DNA of 64,000 bases from Syngnathus acus. Lineage: Eukaryota; Chordata; Actinopteri; Syngnathiformes; Syngnathidae. Positions 63,938-64,000 of the stretch are shown piece by piece. The position numbers and the translations under genes are program-made. Where the stretch lies: NCBI RefSeq assembly GCF_901709675.1, contig NC_051097.1, positions 4,206,539 to 4,270,538 on the forward strand. Direction: 5' to 3'. Under the pieces are notes generated by a model. It made no database searches. It saw only the letters and a program-made list of their open reading frames with translations, and was not told the DNA's origin. Position 1 is the stretch's first letter. Each line of letters opens with the position of its first letter.

Positions 63938-64000
63938 GACAGCACAGTGTGGTAGCAGTTAGCACGGATGCCTTACAGTCAAGTGGTCCTAAATTTAATT
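63938..64000 (+). mobile_element. L2-type LINE/SINE fragment, cut by the window edge
   Basis: GACAGCACAGTGTGGTAGCA, GTTAGCACGGATGCCTTACA and GTCAAGTGGTCCTAAATT match the upstream part of the fish L2-type tail (GGCACGGTGGCGCAGTGGTTAGCACG...CTCACAGTCAAGAGGTCC). It continues past 64000. Confidence 0.7.

Larger units (their letters stand above)
60410..64000. other. tcf4 upstream intron, 5' side off the window
   Basis: No exon homologous to the next upstream TCF4 segment (the SYSSYGRES-type exon) is found, so it must lie beyond 64000. The interval has (ACT)n/(AAT)n at 61212-61262, CA at 62009-62030, GT at 63534-63556, a C run at 63706-63720, transposon remnants (62377-62590) and an L2-type tail beginning at about 63938. 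The stretch 61680-61960 has a CNE-like texture. Confidence 0.75.

Noticed and set aside
60420-64000. Search for the next upstream tcf4 exon (SYSSYGRES-type)
   Set aside because: No minus-strand segment encodes it with suitable splice sites; the exon must be beyond the right edge.

Overview
The window is vertebrate genomic DNA, most likely from a percomorph teleost. Three things point that way: short coding exons separated by AT-rich introns full of CA/TG microsatellites, 'CAGGGGTGTCAAACTC'-type hAT non-autonomous elements, and fish L2-type LINE tails ending in TGGA repeats. There are no prokaryotic features, CRISPR arrays or confident tRNA/rRNA genes. I cannot name the species.

One gene explains all the coding sequence I can support: tcf4 (class I bHLH E protein, also called E2-2/ITF2), on the minus strand. 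Thirteen coding exons are read from right to left, from 60409 to 9057. All splice junctions are GT-AG and the phases fit across every junction, giving 1680 nt of continuous frame (559 residues plus stop). The 5' part of the long isoform (the AD1 region and the upstream N-terminal exons) lies beyond the right edge. The 3' UTR runs left from 9056; its end cannot be fixed.

Two features of the mammalian gene are visible here. First, the 30.7-kb intron between 58749 and 28017 holds an internal first exon (coding part 46666-46734). It encodes the TCF4-A start (MYCAYTIPGM...MYYYNGKA) and lies under a CpG-rich promoter-like block at about 46735-47330. TCF4-A would skip the bipartite nuclear localisation signal carried by the exons at 60.3 and 58.8 kb. 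Second, the exon before the bHLH exon has tandem 5' splice sites 12 nt apart (after 11522 or after 11510), which add or omit an RSRS tetrapeptide.

Layout: 1-3000, downstream flank with decayed transposons; about 3000-9056, 3' UTR/downstream; 9057-13628, the four 3' exons including bHLH; 13629-20565, intron; 20566-28017, eight closely spaced exons; 28018-58748, giant intron with the TCF4-A promoter, many microsatellites, nested MITE/LINE insertions and several CNE-like stretches; 58749-60409, two exons with the NLS; 60410-64000, partial upstream intron.

I found no undescribed multigene system. The best leads are regulatory: the TCF4-A promoter, the conserved RSRS splice choice, a near-perfect 118-bp fold-back element 53 nt inside an intron next to a 5' splice site, an RFX X-box cluster, and several blocks that look like conserved non-coding elements.
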